This document shows, piece after piece, positions 1 to 10,601 of a DNA stretch of 64,000 bases. Made by a program: the position numbers and the translations under genes. This DNA is from Eutrigla gurnardus. Taxonomy: Eukaryota; Chordata; Actinopteri; Perciformes; Triglidae. Within the stretch, counting starts at the first letter, position 1. Each line of letters begins with the position of its first letter. Location of the stretch: assembly GCA_963514095.1 (NCBI GenBank), contig OY741266.1, positions 3,303,501 to 3,367,500 of the forward strand, given 5' to 3'. The notes under the pieces are model-generated. The model worked only from the letters and a program-made list of their open reading frames with translations. It did no database searches and was not told the origin of the DNA.

Positions 1-292
1 AGCATAAAGTAGATTCGACTTATACTTGAGGAGCGGCCAACTCGCGCGCCGTCTCTCGACATTCGCCGCAACGCTACCAGAATACAATGAATGGGACGCG
101 GGGAAACACCGCTGCCTGTGGACGCGCACCTTCCCTCTGGATCAAGACTACAGGTGCCACCGACGGCCATAAATCATACAATGCGCGTTTTTTTTTTTTT
201 TTAATACCGAGCGTTAATCGCGCGTTAAAAAAATTAACGCCGTTAAGAGGATGTTGCGTTAACGCGTTATTAACGCGTTAACTTTGACAGCC

Positions 293-293
<1 letters not shown>
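1..293. mobile_element. hAT-like element end (partial at window edge)
   Basis: The stretch from about 180 to 293 has clustered GCGTTAA / TTAACGC motifs and ends GACAGCCCTAA. As I recall, this is the right end of the common fish hAT family that begins AGGGCTGTCAA. The other end lies outside the window, so no target duplication can be checked. A (TA)n tract follows. Confidence 0.4.

Positions 294-342
<49 letters not shown>
294..342. repeat. (TA)n microsatellite
   Basis: About 48 bp of TA dinucleotide. It is the target into which the Tc1 element at 343 inserted. Confidence 0.9.
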
Positions 343-345
<3 letters not shown>

Positions 346-1970
346 TCAACAAAAATATAAACGCAACACTTTTGTTTTTGCTCCCATTTTTCATGAGATG
401 AAAGATCTAAAATTCATTCCAGATACACAATATTACCATTTCTCTCAAACATTGTTCACAAATCTGTCTAAATGTGTGATAGTGAGCACTTCTGCTTTGC
501 TGAGATAATCCATCCCACCTCACAGGTGTGCCACATCAAGATGCTGATCTGACATCATGATTAGTGCACAGGTGTACCTTATACTGCCCACAATAAAAGG
601 CCACTCTGAAATGTGCAATTTTGTCTCACAGCAAAATGCCACAGATGCCACAAGCATTGAGGGAGCGTGCAATTGGCATGCTGACAGCAGGAATGTCAAC
701 CAGATCTGTTGCTCGTGCATTGAATGTTCATTTCTCCACCATAAGCCGTCTCCAAAGGCGTTTCAGAGAATATGGCAGTAGATCCAACCGGCCTCACAAC
801 CGCAGACCACGTGTAACCACACCAGCCCAGGACCTCCACATCCAGCAGGTTCACCTCCAAGATCGTCTGAGACCAGCCACTCAGACAGCTGCTGAAACAA
901 TTGGTTTGCATAACCAAACAATTTCTGCACAAACTGTCAGAAACCGTCTCAGGGAAGCTCAACTGCATGCTCGTCGTCCTCATCGGGGTCTTGACCTGAC
1001 TCTAGCTCGTCGCCATAACAGACTTGAGTGGGCAAATGCTCACATTCGATGGCGTCTGGCACGTTGGAGAGGTGTTCTCTTCACGGATGAATCTCGGTTT
1101 ACATTGTTCAGGGCAGATGGCAGACAGCGTGTGTGGCGTCGTGTGGGTGAGCGCTTTGCTGATGTCAATGTTGTGGATCGAGTGGCCCATGGTGGTGGTG
1201 GGGTTATGGTATGGGCAGGCATATGTTATGGACGAAGAACACAGGTGCATTTTATTGATGGCATTTTGAATGCACAGAGATGCCGTGATGAGATCCTGAG
1301 GCCCATTGTTGTGCCATACATCCATGAACATCACCTCATGTTTCAGCAAGATAATGCACGGCCCCATGTTGCAAGGATCTGTACACAATTCTTGGAAGCT
1401 GAAAATGTCCCAGTTCTTGCTTGGCCAGCATACTCACCGGACATGTCACCCATTGAGCATGTTTGGGATGTGCTTGACCGGCGTATACGACAGCGTGTAC
1501 CAGTTCCCACTAATATCCAGCAACTTCGCACAGCCATTGAAGAGGAGTGGACCAACATTCCACAGGCCACAATTGACTATCTGATAAACACTATGCGAAG
1601 AAGATGTGTTGCACTGCATGAGGCAAATGGTGGTCACACCAGATACTGACTGGTTCTGAGTCCCCAGACCCCCAATAAAGCAAAAAAAAATGCACATTTC
1701 AGGGTGGCCTTTTATTGTGGACAGTCTAAGGCACACCTGTGCACTAATCATGATGTCAGATCAGCATCTTGATGTGGCACACCTGTGAGGTGGGATGGAT
1801 TATCTCAGCAAAGCAGAAGTGCTCACTATCACACATTTAGACAGATTTGTGAACAATGTTTGAGAGAAATGGTAATATTGTGTACCTGGAATGAATTTTA
1901 GATCTTTAAGTCCATCTCATGAAAAATGGGAGCAAAAACAAAAGTGTTGCGTTTATATTTTTGTTGAGTG
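343..1970 (+). mobile_element. Complete Tc1-like DNA transposon
   Basis: A 1628-bp element flanked by TA on both sides (341-342 and 1971-1972). Long terminal inverted repeats start CACTCAACAAAAATATAAAC and cover about 343-617 and 1691-1970. The left repeat is about 5 bp shorter (deletion near 400); otherwise the two arms differ at only a few positions. Inside is an uninterrupted transposase gene. Structure, TA duplication and transposase all agree on the Tc1/mariner superfamily. Confidence 0.95.
636..1649 (+). CDS. Tc1-like transposase, intact
   Basis: An open frame of 337 codons plus stop from the ATG at 636; the frame extends back to 621 but only with a non-ATG codon. The N-terminus is a paired-like helix-turn-helix (ALRERAIGML ... 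STRSVARALNVH ... ISRLQRRFRE), followed by the basic NRRPR motif. The DDE catalytic core is complete: Asp151 in LFTDESRF, Asp239 in FQQDNARPH, Glu274 in SPDMSPIEHVWD, with 34 residues between the last two (DD34E). The length is normal for the family. It should cut and paste the flanking element by acting on its inverted repeats. A polyadenylation signal AATAAA lies at 1674-1679. No stop, frameshift or missing catalytic residue is seen, so it could be active. Confidence 0.95.
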   Translation: MPQMPQALRERAIGMLTAGMSTRSVARALNVHFSTISRLQRRFREYGSRSNRPHNRRPRVTTPAQDLHIQQVHLQDRLRPATQTAAETIGLHNQTISAQTVRNRLREAQLHARRPHRGLDLTLARRHNRLEWANAHIRWRLARWRGVLFTDESRFTLFRADGRQRVWRRVGERFADVNVVDRVAHGGGGVMVWAGICYGRRTQVHFIDGILNAQRCRDEILRPIVVPYIHEHHLMFQQDNARPHVARICTQFLEAENVPVLAWPAYSPDMSPIEHVWDVLDRRIRQRVPVPTNIQQLRTAIEEEWTNIPQATIDYLINTMRRRCVALHEANGGHTRY

Positions 1971-2215
1971 TATATACTATAAATACAGTAGCCTATGTCT
2001 TCCAGACTATTTGTCTCAGGTTGTGAGAGTTTGATTTATTTAATTTGCTACAGTTTTTATATTGTTTAACTGTTTACTTTTGAAGAAAATACTACTGCGA
2101 TTGTGAGTTTTTTTTCTTTAATTAAGACTACAGAGTTAAACACACTTTTTGTTGTTTAAATGTTTACTTTTGTTGTGAACAAAATACTTTGAAGTACAGG
2201 TTGTTTACTTGACCA

Positions 2216-3382
2216 GGGGCTCGTACTACGAAGCGAGTTCAACATACCCAGGGTTTCTTTCAGAGATCCAGCTTGAGTTACCCTAACAAAGGAGATCGGA
2301 GATAAGCGGTCACACGAAGCTGGTTATCAACTCGTTAACTCAACCCAGGGTTTTCCAATCGAGCTATCAGCGCGTGCACATGAAAGAGGCGGCGTTTGCA
2401 GCATTTGACCAATCACAAACATGGATCAGTCTACGGCAGCGGAGCGGCGTATTTCACGTACGAGGAGCGAACCATAATCTTACAGAAATACGAAAAAGTT
2501 AAACATATAATACAGGCAAAAGGCAACAGTGTCATCTGCAACATGCAGGAAGGACAGCTGGCAAAAACTCGCCGACTGTGTGGATGCGGAAGTCGTATTA
2601 ATAGTATTAGTAGTACTATAATATGACTGCCCCATCATAAGGGCACTAGTAGATCAGACTGATTTGACTCTAACGGTAACTTCGCTGATAGCTTAGTGGT
2701 AGAGTTACCGACCCGTTTACGAGGCTCCTTACAGCGGCCCCGGTTCGAATCAGCCCTGCGGCCGTCTTTTAAATCATGTCGTCACTCTTTCTTTAGTCCC
2801 TTTAACTCTTACGATGTCCTTCAGCAATAAAAGGCCAAACATATAACTTTAAAATAATGAATTTGTTGCTTGGATGTATTCTTATAACGTGGTTTATGAC
2901 AATATCAGCCTCATTCTTTCAGCTGCAATCCCGGCGGTGTAAAACGGACTTGGGAGCAAATCAAATAAATATAAAAACATAATTCAAAGTGGTAAGTAGG
3001 ACTTACGCTGACAAAGAAAAGTCTTTCCCTCTGATGAGAATCTGTATCTCTCATATAAAACATCGTCAGGGACAGAAAAAGGGTTTTGCCGGTCTCCGTA
3101 CACTCTATAGTTCTCCTACCAGACCATCTCACGATCCACCAAGCTTCTTTTTTTTTTATGTCGGCGCACCAAGACAGCTGATTGGTCAGTCGGCGGTGTG
3201 TTTCTCCACGTTGATCTCTTATCAGGAACATAACCTGCTCCGGAGCAGGTTAGCTCCACAGCGTAAGTAACCATGGCGATTTACCCCGGTAAGAAGTGAA
3301 CCAGCGTCGTAGGATGGAAAACCCAGGGTTAACGCTCAACTTACCTCGCTAAGCCCAAATCCCGCTTCGTAGTACAGGCCCC
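2216..3382. mobile_element. Harbinger-like element with decayed Myb/SANT-like ORF
   Basis: The ends are GGGGCTCGTACTACGAAGCG and, inverted, GGGGCCTGTACTACGAAGCG. Subterminal segments (CCCAGGGTT, GTTAACTCAACC) also mirror each other. This is the common fish PIF/Harbinger-type terminus. Inside, 2436-2600 on the plus strand reads FTYEERTIILQKYEKVKHII, which resembles the Myb/SANT-like DNA-binding protein of Harbinger elements, then loses frame. A 3-bp target duplication is not clear. The sequence GTCTCAGGTTG...GTTTGATTTA occurs on both sides (about 2012 and 3386). Confidence 0.65.
2684..2754 (+). other. tRNA-like Pol III promoter module
   Basis: It has an A-box-like TAGCTTAGTGGTAGAGT and a B box GGTTCGAATC 40 bp on, with GCTGAT/ATCAGC able to pair at the ends. 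The stems do not fold into a good cloverleaf, so it is more likely a decayed tRNA-derived sequence than a working tRNA. A TTTT run follows at about 2766. Confidence 0.3.
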
Positions 3383-3640
3383 AGTTGTCTCAGGTTGGGA
3401 GTTTGATTTAATTTGGGCAGCCTAGGCTCCAAGATCGCACACAAAAACTATGCGATCTTGGTACTATCAACACCTCAAAAGCAAAATAAACACTGTTCCA
3501 ACCAATCACGTTCATGAAAATGCGCGTCCATGATCATTTTCAAAACACGGGAGGGAGGGGCTAGCTGGCTCTGTTTGTTTTGGATCTCGCAACGGAAGTG
3601 AGGGCAACCGGAATCGCTGATACAATCTTTAAGGTACTAC

Positions 3641-3823
3641 TTAAGGTACTACTTTACTCAGATGAGGACCTAACAGTTTTTCTATTTTTAGCTCTTACTT
3701 TATCAGCAATGATACGTTGTGGTTTCTTTGTTTCCTTCTTTTGACAAATGTACTTATTGTAAGTCGCTTTGGACAAAAGTGTCTGCTAAATGACCTAAAT
3801 GTAAATGTAATGTAAATGTAACA
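3641..3823 (+). mobile_element. 5'-truncated L2-type LINE tail
   Basis: It is nearly the same as the reverse complement of 21327-21500, the 3' end of the full LINE in this window. It includes GTAAGTCGCTTTGGACAAAA and the closing (ATGTAA)n tail. Only about 180 bp of 3' sequence is left. Confidence 0.85.
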
Positions 3824-4138
3824 ATGAAGTTGAAATCAGTACACTTTAGTAATTGTAATTAAAGCCCAAAAGTATATTTTCCTATAATATATTTCTAGAA
3901 GTCTTCTGTAGTACAATTTAAAGTGTGATAAAGTGCTAGTATGAAAACAATTCTTCAAAGTATGATGTTTGTTTACTTTCAATATATATTTCCAGTGAGT
4001 GTTTTATTTAGTGTATTTATTTTTTACCTGGGCATCTCTTGCTGCTCTGGTTCTTGTCCCAGCTCTTTCACTGCAGAGTATTGTGAATATGAATGTTTAC
4101 TTGTTAGGTTATATTTGAACCTGTTTTCTTGTGTTTTC

Positions 4139-4172
<34 letters not shown>

Positions 4173-4186
4173 ATGTGTATGTGCAT
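4139..4186. repeat. (GT)n microsatellite
   Basis: GT repeat, about 30 bp perfect, followed by imperfect GTATGTGCAT units. Confidence 0.9.
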
Positions 4187-4736
4187 GTTCTCCTTTCCAG
4201 GCCGGGTTGTCAGGGAAAATTCAGTAACAAATAACAACACAGACACCTTCACTGAAGACATAACAGCCGGGTGTATTTTTGATTTTGAAAAAGTGTGAAA
4301 AATAATATTCATATAGCTTGCTGCTAGGAATCAGAAAAGCACCAGTGTTCTGGGGATGTTCAAAATGTGACAACTGACACCACATGCATAGATTTGATTC
4401 AGGTCTTAAATTAGACCGATCCCAAAGCACTTGACGCTGAGTGTCCAATCAGGTCAGTGCAGAACATATTAGGCACATGTATTCCTCTGAACATCTACAG
4501 ACGTGTTACTGCACGGCCCTGAACTCCACTAGAGTCAGCATGCTCTTGAACTGGACCCCCCCTTCCCACTCTCCTTCCTCTCGCCTCGTCATTCATCACC
4601 ATAAAAATCCAATTTGTGTCTGAAAGCCTCGGGGAAGTCACGCTGCACTAATAGAACGTCAGAGGACCAGCCGAGTGCTGACAGTATTTACCAGAGTCAA
4701 GCAACAGTCTCCATGAAAAGACCCGGGAGAGCGTAC

Positions 4737-4849
4737 CTGGACCAGAGAGCTCTTGATGACTCGGCTCACATCCACCCTCCATTCTGCAACATCAGGGTTG
4801 TGGTCGTCCAGGTTTGATGAAAAGGCGAGCAGATGAGAGCGGAAATATT
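4737..4849 (-). CDS. sorcs1: sorcs1 internal exon w18 (membrane-proximal region)
   Basis: The last exon seen in the window (113 nt). It completes a Glu codon and encodes EYFRSHLLAFSSNLDDHNPD, then EWRVDVSRVIKSSLVQ at CAG|GTACGC. It matches the family segment E-(Y/E)-F-S-x-LSFSPNLD-YNPDIPEWR-DIG-VIK-x-L-V that follows the PKD domains. The acceptor is TCTCCCCCACAG. Remaining exons (rest of ectodomain, transmembrane helix, tail) must lie beyond the left edge; I saw none in 1-4736. Confidence 0.93.
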
Positions 4850-5825
4850 CTGTGGGGGAGAAAAGTCGATGCAAGTGAGCTGCTTTTTTTTTTAATAACT
4901 TCAGCCTTTAGATTCATGTGTCGATGTAGTGTATCATTTTAGAGGGAAATTATTAATTGATTCTTTATAGAAACTCGTCTCATTTTAATAGTTTTGGCCA
5001 CAGTGACAGACGTGACAGACATGTTGTAAAACAGCAGTTCATCACTTCATCTGGAGGGCGAACCACGATTGTGCTCACAGGAAATTTCGGTAAAAGTGAG
5101 TAAGAAGCTTCGTAAACACCTTTCAAGAGCAGATGTCACAAAGTGTTGCACAATGAAATGCGAATAAAACCAGAAACACAATACAGAGAATATTATGTGC
5201 CAGTCTCTGTGGCACTAACACACCACAACTGAAGGAAACATTTTAGAATGACATTGATGAGAACATTGCTTTTATGTGAATCTGGTCAACAGCCAATTAT
5301 GATGTCTATATGAATAAATAAAGTCTATATTGGTTCACGGATAGATGGGTCAAACAAACGCAGGACTTCCATCCAGGAGACCGCCATTCGTGTATCGTGT
5401 TAAAGTTAACTCAATTAACATACTTATTTTAATCTTTTCTTTCCATTTGCAATGTGAACCATGTGATAAAGAGCGTATCCTCAACCGAAGCATTAATGCT
5501 GACAGCCAATTTACATGGGTACTGCTGTAAAAGTGTTATCAATAATCTTGAATGCTATTTTATTGCACAGGAAAGCCGTGCACAAGTGTAAACAGCAAGT
5601 CGAACCTGCTGAATTATTTACTAACTCTTCATACATTATTTAGAATCCACTCAAAAGAACAACCCTTCTGAAAGCTGACTCATTACTACAGTACAATGTC
5701 ATTAATACCTTTAGAATGACAACAGCCCTTTAACCATGATGACACTAACATCTGTGTGTATTTTATTTAGTGAACTGTGATTTACACAGAATCCCGGCGG
5801 AGACGCAGTCACAGAGTCGACTCAC
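4850..5825 (-). other. sorcs1 intron w17/w18
   Basis: About 1 kb intron between two confident exons. AT-rich; I see no gene, RNA or transposon end in it. Confidence 0.7.
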
Positions 5826-5949
5826 CGTGGACGGCGATGGATTTCCGGTCCTGCAGGATGGTATTCCCTGCAGACACCTGCACGGTGACTGTATCGCTGC
5901 CTTCCCGGGAGAACACGCACGCCACGCTACCCTCCAGGGTGATTACTGG
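5826..5949 (-). CDS. sorcs1: sorcs1 internal exon w17 (second PKD-like domain)
   Basis: A 124-nt exon encoding PVITLEGS and then GSDTVTVQVSAGNTILQD, SIAVH and a split Glu codon G|GTGAGT. It matches EPLITLEGS ... NT(I/V)TVQVSAGN-ILQD-K-IAV in the family. The acceptor is a tandem CAGCAG (NAGNAG): using the first AG moves the exon end to 5952 and adds one Gln. The shorter form is given because family members read TEP with no Gln. Confidence 0.9.
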
Positions 5950-6017
5950 CTGCTGGGGGAGAAGGTGGGGGAGAGAGTCTCACACTGCTGTTATTTCACT
6001 ACAAAGGTGTGAGCGGC

Positions 6018-6055
6018 ACACACACACAACACACACACACACACACACACACACA
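6018..6055. repeat. (CA)n microsatellite
   Basis: CA dinucleotide repeat with one AA interruption, about 70 bp from the acceptor of exon w17 on the intron side. Confidence 0.9.
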
Positions 6056-6335
6056 GCTTGGCAACAGTCTGTGCTGTGCTAAATACAGTGTTGAGTTCCC
6101 TGCGTGACCTTCCTGTCATCACTCCTTTGGACTTCAAATAGCTATAAGATGCTAATGATGCCCAGGTTTATTACCAGCTGACATAAGCGGCTGTCCTTGT
6201 GGAGGGCCGCTGCCAGTGTTGGACAAACACATTAACACCATCTATATGATCATCCAGACCAAACAGTGAGAGCGGAGCTTCCAGCGTACAGATCTGTTAT
6301 TACAGAGAGATGGAGGTCGTTCTATCTTAATGTCA

Positions 6336-7090
6336 AACATCTTACTGTCTCTTCCAGCTCTATAATAACATCCTACTGTCTCTTCCAGCTCTATAATAAC
6401 ATCCTATTGTCTCTTTCAGCTATAACATAACATCCTACTGTCTCTTTAAGCTATATAATGACATCCTACTGTCACTTTAAGCTCTATAATAACATCATAC
6501 TGTCTCTTTCAGCTATATAATGACATCCTACTGTCACTTTAAGCTCTATAATAACATCTTACTGTCTCTTTAAGCTCTATAATAACATTGTACTGTCTCT
6601 TTAAGCTCTATAATACATCTTAATGTCTCTTTAAGCTCTATAGTAACATCTTACTGTCTCTTTCAGCTCTATAATAAAATCTTACTGTCTCTTTAAGCTC
6701 TATAATACATCTTAATGTCTCTTTAAGCTCTATAATAACATCTTAATGTCCCTTTAAGCTCTATAATAACATTGTACTGTCTCTTTAAGCTCTATAATAC
6801 ATCTTAATGTCTCTTTAAGCTCTATAGTAACATCTTACTGTCTCTTTCAGCTCTATAATAAAATCTTACTGTCTCTTTAAGCTCTATAATAACAGATTAT
6901 TGTCTTGCTCAGCTCTATAATAACATATTACTGTCTATTTTAGTTCTATAACATCTTACTGCCTCGTTTAGCTCTAAAGTAAAATCCTATTGTCTCTTTA
7001 AGTTCTATCATAACATCTTAATGCCTCTTCTAGCTATAAAACAACACATTACTGTCTCGTTTAATTCTAAAATAACATCTTTCTGCATTG
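6336..7090. repeat. Minisatellite, about 30-bp unit
   Basis: About 25 tandem, imperfect copies of a unit like AACATCTTACTGTCTCTTTA followed by AGCTCTATAAT. Units differ by substitutions and small indels, and a block of several units is itself duplicated (about 6600-6730 and 6780-6880). It lies in the intron between w16 and w17. Confidence 0.9.
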
Positions 7091-8394
7091 TTTCACTGTT
7101 CACTAAACATTTAAAGGGTTAGTTCATACAAAAGACAAATACATAATAAGAATCTTACAAAACCTGAGTAGTGTTTGAGACATTAAAATGACACGAATGA
7201 TGCACATACGTTAAGTTTGTCGATGTGTATTCACCAAGAGCTCTACGATAGGACCTCATATTAGTACCAGAATCCAGACAAGACTATGTGCATAAATCTG
7301 TGAGTATAAACCACAGCCTGTCTATGTTAATCAACAAGGTTGCTGTCGTGTTTATGCCCACATGGCGTTATTTTAAGTGTTGATAGAGCAGCTACAACGT
7401 TAGCATAGCCTAGCTGTGATCGAGCCAAACTCAAATTCAGAAAACAAGCATTTTAAAATGTGTTAGCTTGTCATCTTGCAGACAGACCGTAAAATCATGA
7501 CTTCACACTTTGTCAATTACAATTTGTCATTATTCCCTTATTTCAGCATCCTTTTTTATCTGTTTATTGGAATTAAAATTGTTTACTTTGGGTTCATGCA
7601 GCTGTGGTAAGTCAGTCGATTTGTGTCTTGCTAGATACACTGAATACAGCTTGGTGAAATTCATGATGGATGATGTTATGAACAAAGCATGTGAATCTAT
7701 TCAATGATCAAATCAAATTCCTATCAAGGTCCCACCCTTCCTGTCCTGTTTCACTCAGACATACACCATTAGGAAGATAGATACTTAATTTATTTATTTA
7801 AGTCCTTAATTCATGAGAGGCAGGAGTCTGTTTGAGACAACTGCTGTCAGTGACATGACTTAGAATAGCAAAACAAAATAAATAATAAATGAGACAATGG
7901 TCAAATGTCAATATTCACATTATGCATAACAGTTATTGATCAGCAGGAAGCGTTCCTGCTCAACTGAAGATAAAAGGGGTAAGTGAATGAATAGTTCTAA
8001 TTAAGAAACAGAGAATCAAATAAAAATGGGTCTACTGAGCTACATAGATCACGGTTGACGTTTCTCCTCTTTAATTAATTGACTCTCTGGACTCTTTCAT
8101 GGTTTTATGGTCAACAATGGTGCGAACCCGACCTTGTGCAAGCTTGGGGGAATTTAGAGAAACTCCACGTGACCAGAGAACGGATACAGATGCACTAAAT
8201 CTTACTTAAAATGACAATAAAGCATTTAACACAGAGAGGAGGTTAGGGTGGTGCACGGTGGCGTGTTGCATGAGCTAATCAGCACAACAGTGAGATGATA
8301 ATGCCAATGTTTGTCCGCCACCCTTTGCCGCTTGCATCACCAACAAGAAAGAGCTCACAAATGTTATCTGATTGAAATGGAGCCAGAGATCATC
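7091..8394 (-). other. sorcs1 intron w16/w17, middle part
   Basis: AT-rich intron sequence. No coding exon, RNA gene or clear transposon end seen. Confidence 0.6.
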
Positions 8395-8715
8395 TTTTAG
8401 TTGTTATATTTTGTATTGTGATGGAGGATGTGCTTCATGATATATTTTCGGTGAGAGTGTATTTCTGCTGCATCTCCCGCTGCTGATCCACTCATAAACG
8501 CCACCTTGATTAAATTCCCATAGTCACCGCGTGCAATGAATCTTGGGATAAAACGAGCGATGAAGGATCCATCAGCTGGATCCTCTGAATCTAGGAAAAG
8601 AAGGCTGCATTTGAAGGAGTCTTTCAAACAGGACAGCCTTGTGTCAGCCGCTGTGACGCATTCAGTCTTCAGATGCAGCCTCCGATGGATGCAGCTGCTG
8701 ACTTGGGACACAGAT
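8395..8715 (-). mobile_element. MITE copy, family with GTGTCCCAA ends
   Basis: On the minus strand it starts CTGTGTCCCAAGTCAG and matches the element at 45509-46044 through GGAGGCTGCATCTGAA, TTTCAAATGCAGCCT and GGATTCAGAGGATCCA. The left (minus-strand 3') terminus is not recognisable, so the copy may be truncated. It has a long open frame that probably carries no meaning. Confidence 0.6.
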
Positions 8716-9111
8716 AACTATGATGTGTTTTCAAGTCTTTGGTTATAGGTAGACTGCTCTAGAGGTGTGGGTTACAAGTTACAGTCTGGGATCAGGGACA
8801 TTGATGGATTATATTTTGCTAGTTTTTGGAGCCCCCCGACAGATGTTTATCAACCATGTTGAAGGCACAGGGTCCTTGCCCTTTTAGTTTGTTTATTGGA
8901 TTAAACAATAAAGTGCCAGAAACAACAAAATTCTTTGTATTTTATTTGGTCTACTTCATCTGGAGAGTGTTCAGCGGCTCCTGGAGATGAACCCTCAGTT
9001 AACAGGTCTTTGGTTTTAATCCAATAAACAAACTGGCAGAGCGTACACAGACTCTACAGTAAACAATAGCAGATTATATCACAGGGGTCATATCTTGAGC
9101 ATGAGGAAGCT

Positions 9112-9330
9112 GTGTTAGCGGCCTGTCCATCACCAGGTAGCCCCGCCCTAAAGCATCCCCTGCTTCCTGGTCTGTTGAACTCTAAATGGATTATAATGTA
9201 CTAAATGAACATCATGCTGGATTAAAGAAGACTTAATAGGTAATAGTGAGAAGTCGTTTTCCCATAGACGTCCATACAATCAGACTTCATTCTTCGTCAC
9301 AGTAGAGAGCCAGTAGAGAGATTACAACTT
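9112..9330 (+). repeat. Dispersed repeat R1, partial copy
   Basis: It shares CAGGTAGCCCCGCCC, AAAGCATCCCCTGC, TGGTCTGTTG, CTAAATGG and AACATCATGCTGGATT with copies at 29165-29695, 51547-52371 and 57808-59060. Both ends are missing. Confidence 0.75.
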
Positions 9331-9736
9331 TATCTTTTCAGAGAGGTTGTCACTTGGTTGCAAGAGATCTCAAAATGAGTTTGAAATTAACATGAACAGC
9401 TACATACCATTAGCCTGGCAACAGAAATGGGAATTTCAGCCCTTATTTAACTGTGTGGGATTTATTAACTCCGCCTTGCAACTTCTGACCTCGGTAGGAA
9501 GAGTTTAGTAATACAGCTCGGTAGGAAGAGTTTAGTAATACAGGGGATACACTTCACTGGCTCTCACTAATTAATCTGCTTTGTGTGGTCAGCATGCTCT
9601 GATGCCTGTTAGCAAGATGACCATTTTTGCATCCTGGATAAACAAAAGCAGCTTTATGAACACAAAAGAATGATCCTCACATTTTTGGAGCATTAGAGTC
9701 AGCAATCCAAAGCTCAGGGAGAAGTGGGTACAGTAC

Positions 9737-9870
9737 CTCTGTGTTATTACCGATCCACCAGATGTAGGTGACCGTTCCAACTTGGCTTGGCCACAGAACA
9801 GCAGTCAGGTTCACTTCCTTGTTCCTCACCGTCACAAAGGGAGCTGAGAGATGGATGTACTCCAGCTGAC
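9737..9870 (-). CDS. sorcs1: sorcs1 internal exon w16 (second PKD-like domain)
   Basis: A 134-nt exon completing a Cys codon (T + GT). It encodes QLEYIHLSAPFVTVRNKEVN, then LTAVLWPSQVGTVTY and WWIGNNTE at GAG|GTACTG. The P-FV-x-x-(R/K)-NKEVN-x-(T/S)-AV-WPSQ-GTLTY-WW-GN-T segment is conserved in SorCS1/3. NLT and NNT are possible glycosylation sites. The acceptor is GTCTGAGTAG. Confidence 0.94.
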
Positions 9871-10414
9871 CTACTCAGACACACATAAGCAGTGAGCTCT
9901 ATGTGCCGCGATATGCAAAAACAAGACTAAAGAAGGGAAGAAAGTTTATTTTTGTCAAATGGACTAGAAAAAGGAGGGTTCCATAGTTGAGTGGGAACTT
10001 TGTCGGAATGCTGTCCTGTACCATCTGTGTGTTATTTTTCATTCGTGGCACTCGCGAGCCTGTGGTGGCTCTATTTGTTCTTCTGGCACATTGGATTGAC
10101 AGATTGGCGGGGGCGACGGCTCCCGGATCAATAAGTCAGATCCGTTACATCTGTCACCCCCTGAATACACCAGGGGTGGTCAGCCCCGTTACATTTTGCG
10201 GGCTGAGCGGCTGTGAACCATAAGCCGACTTGAGTGCATGTGTAATGGGATTTGTTCTATCTCGCTTGTTTGTTTGGTTTTTGGAGGGGGAGCGCATACT
10301 GTGCAGAGATAAAGCACACAATGCAGTACACAGTGTGCCAGCTGCCAAGTTTGCAGAACATCCTCCTATCTAAATAAATACATTTGTAAACACAGATCTC
10401 AACAAAGATCTCAC
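9871..10414 (-). other. sorcs1 intron w15/w16
   Basis: A 544-bp intron with normal borders. Nothing else recognised. Confidence 0.7.
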
Positions 10415-10601
10415 ATGTAACGTGCAGGTAGAGCGTGACGGTCTCCGAGCCGAGGCTGTTCTCGCCGGTGGCAGTCACCCGGTAGATCCCCACGGCTTTG
10501 TAGATGTGCTTGATCCCGTCCTCGATGGAGCTCACGTTGGAGTAGGTTAGAGCGTGGCCGTCTCCGAAGTCCAGCGTGATGCTCGTCCTCGCCCCGTCGC
10601 C
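10415..10601 (-). CDS. sorcs1: sorcs1 internal exon w15 (PKD domain)
   Basis: A 187-nt exon, phase 0 in and phase 1 out. It encodes GDGARTSITLDFGDGHALTY, then IEDGIKHIYKAVGIYRVTAT, ENSLGSE and LYLHVT. The DFGDG and G-(I/V)-Y-x-VT-x-x-x-x-N strings are the PKD (polycystic kidney disease) fold signature, and EDGIKH-Y is the SorCS version. NVS is a possible glycosylation site. The acceptor is GTCCTGCCCAG and the donor ACAT|GTGAGA. Confidence 0.95.

Noticed and set aside
621..635. Upstream extension of the Tc1 transposase frame
   Set aside because: It starts with TTG, not used as a start in animals; the ATG at 636 is the natural start and follows the family length.
2684..2754. Functional tRNA gene
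   Set aside because: A and B boxes are present but the D and T stems pair poorly and the anticodon arm is unclear, so it is listed only as tRNA-like.
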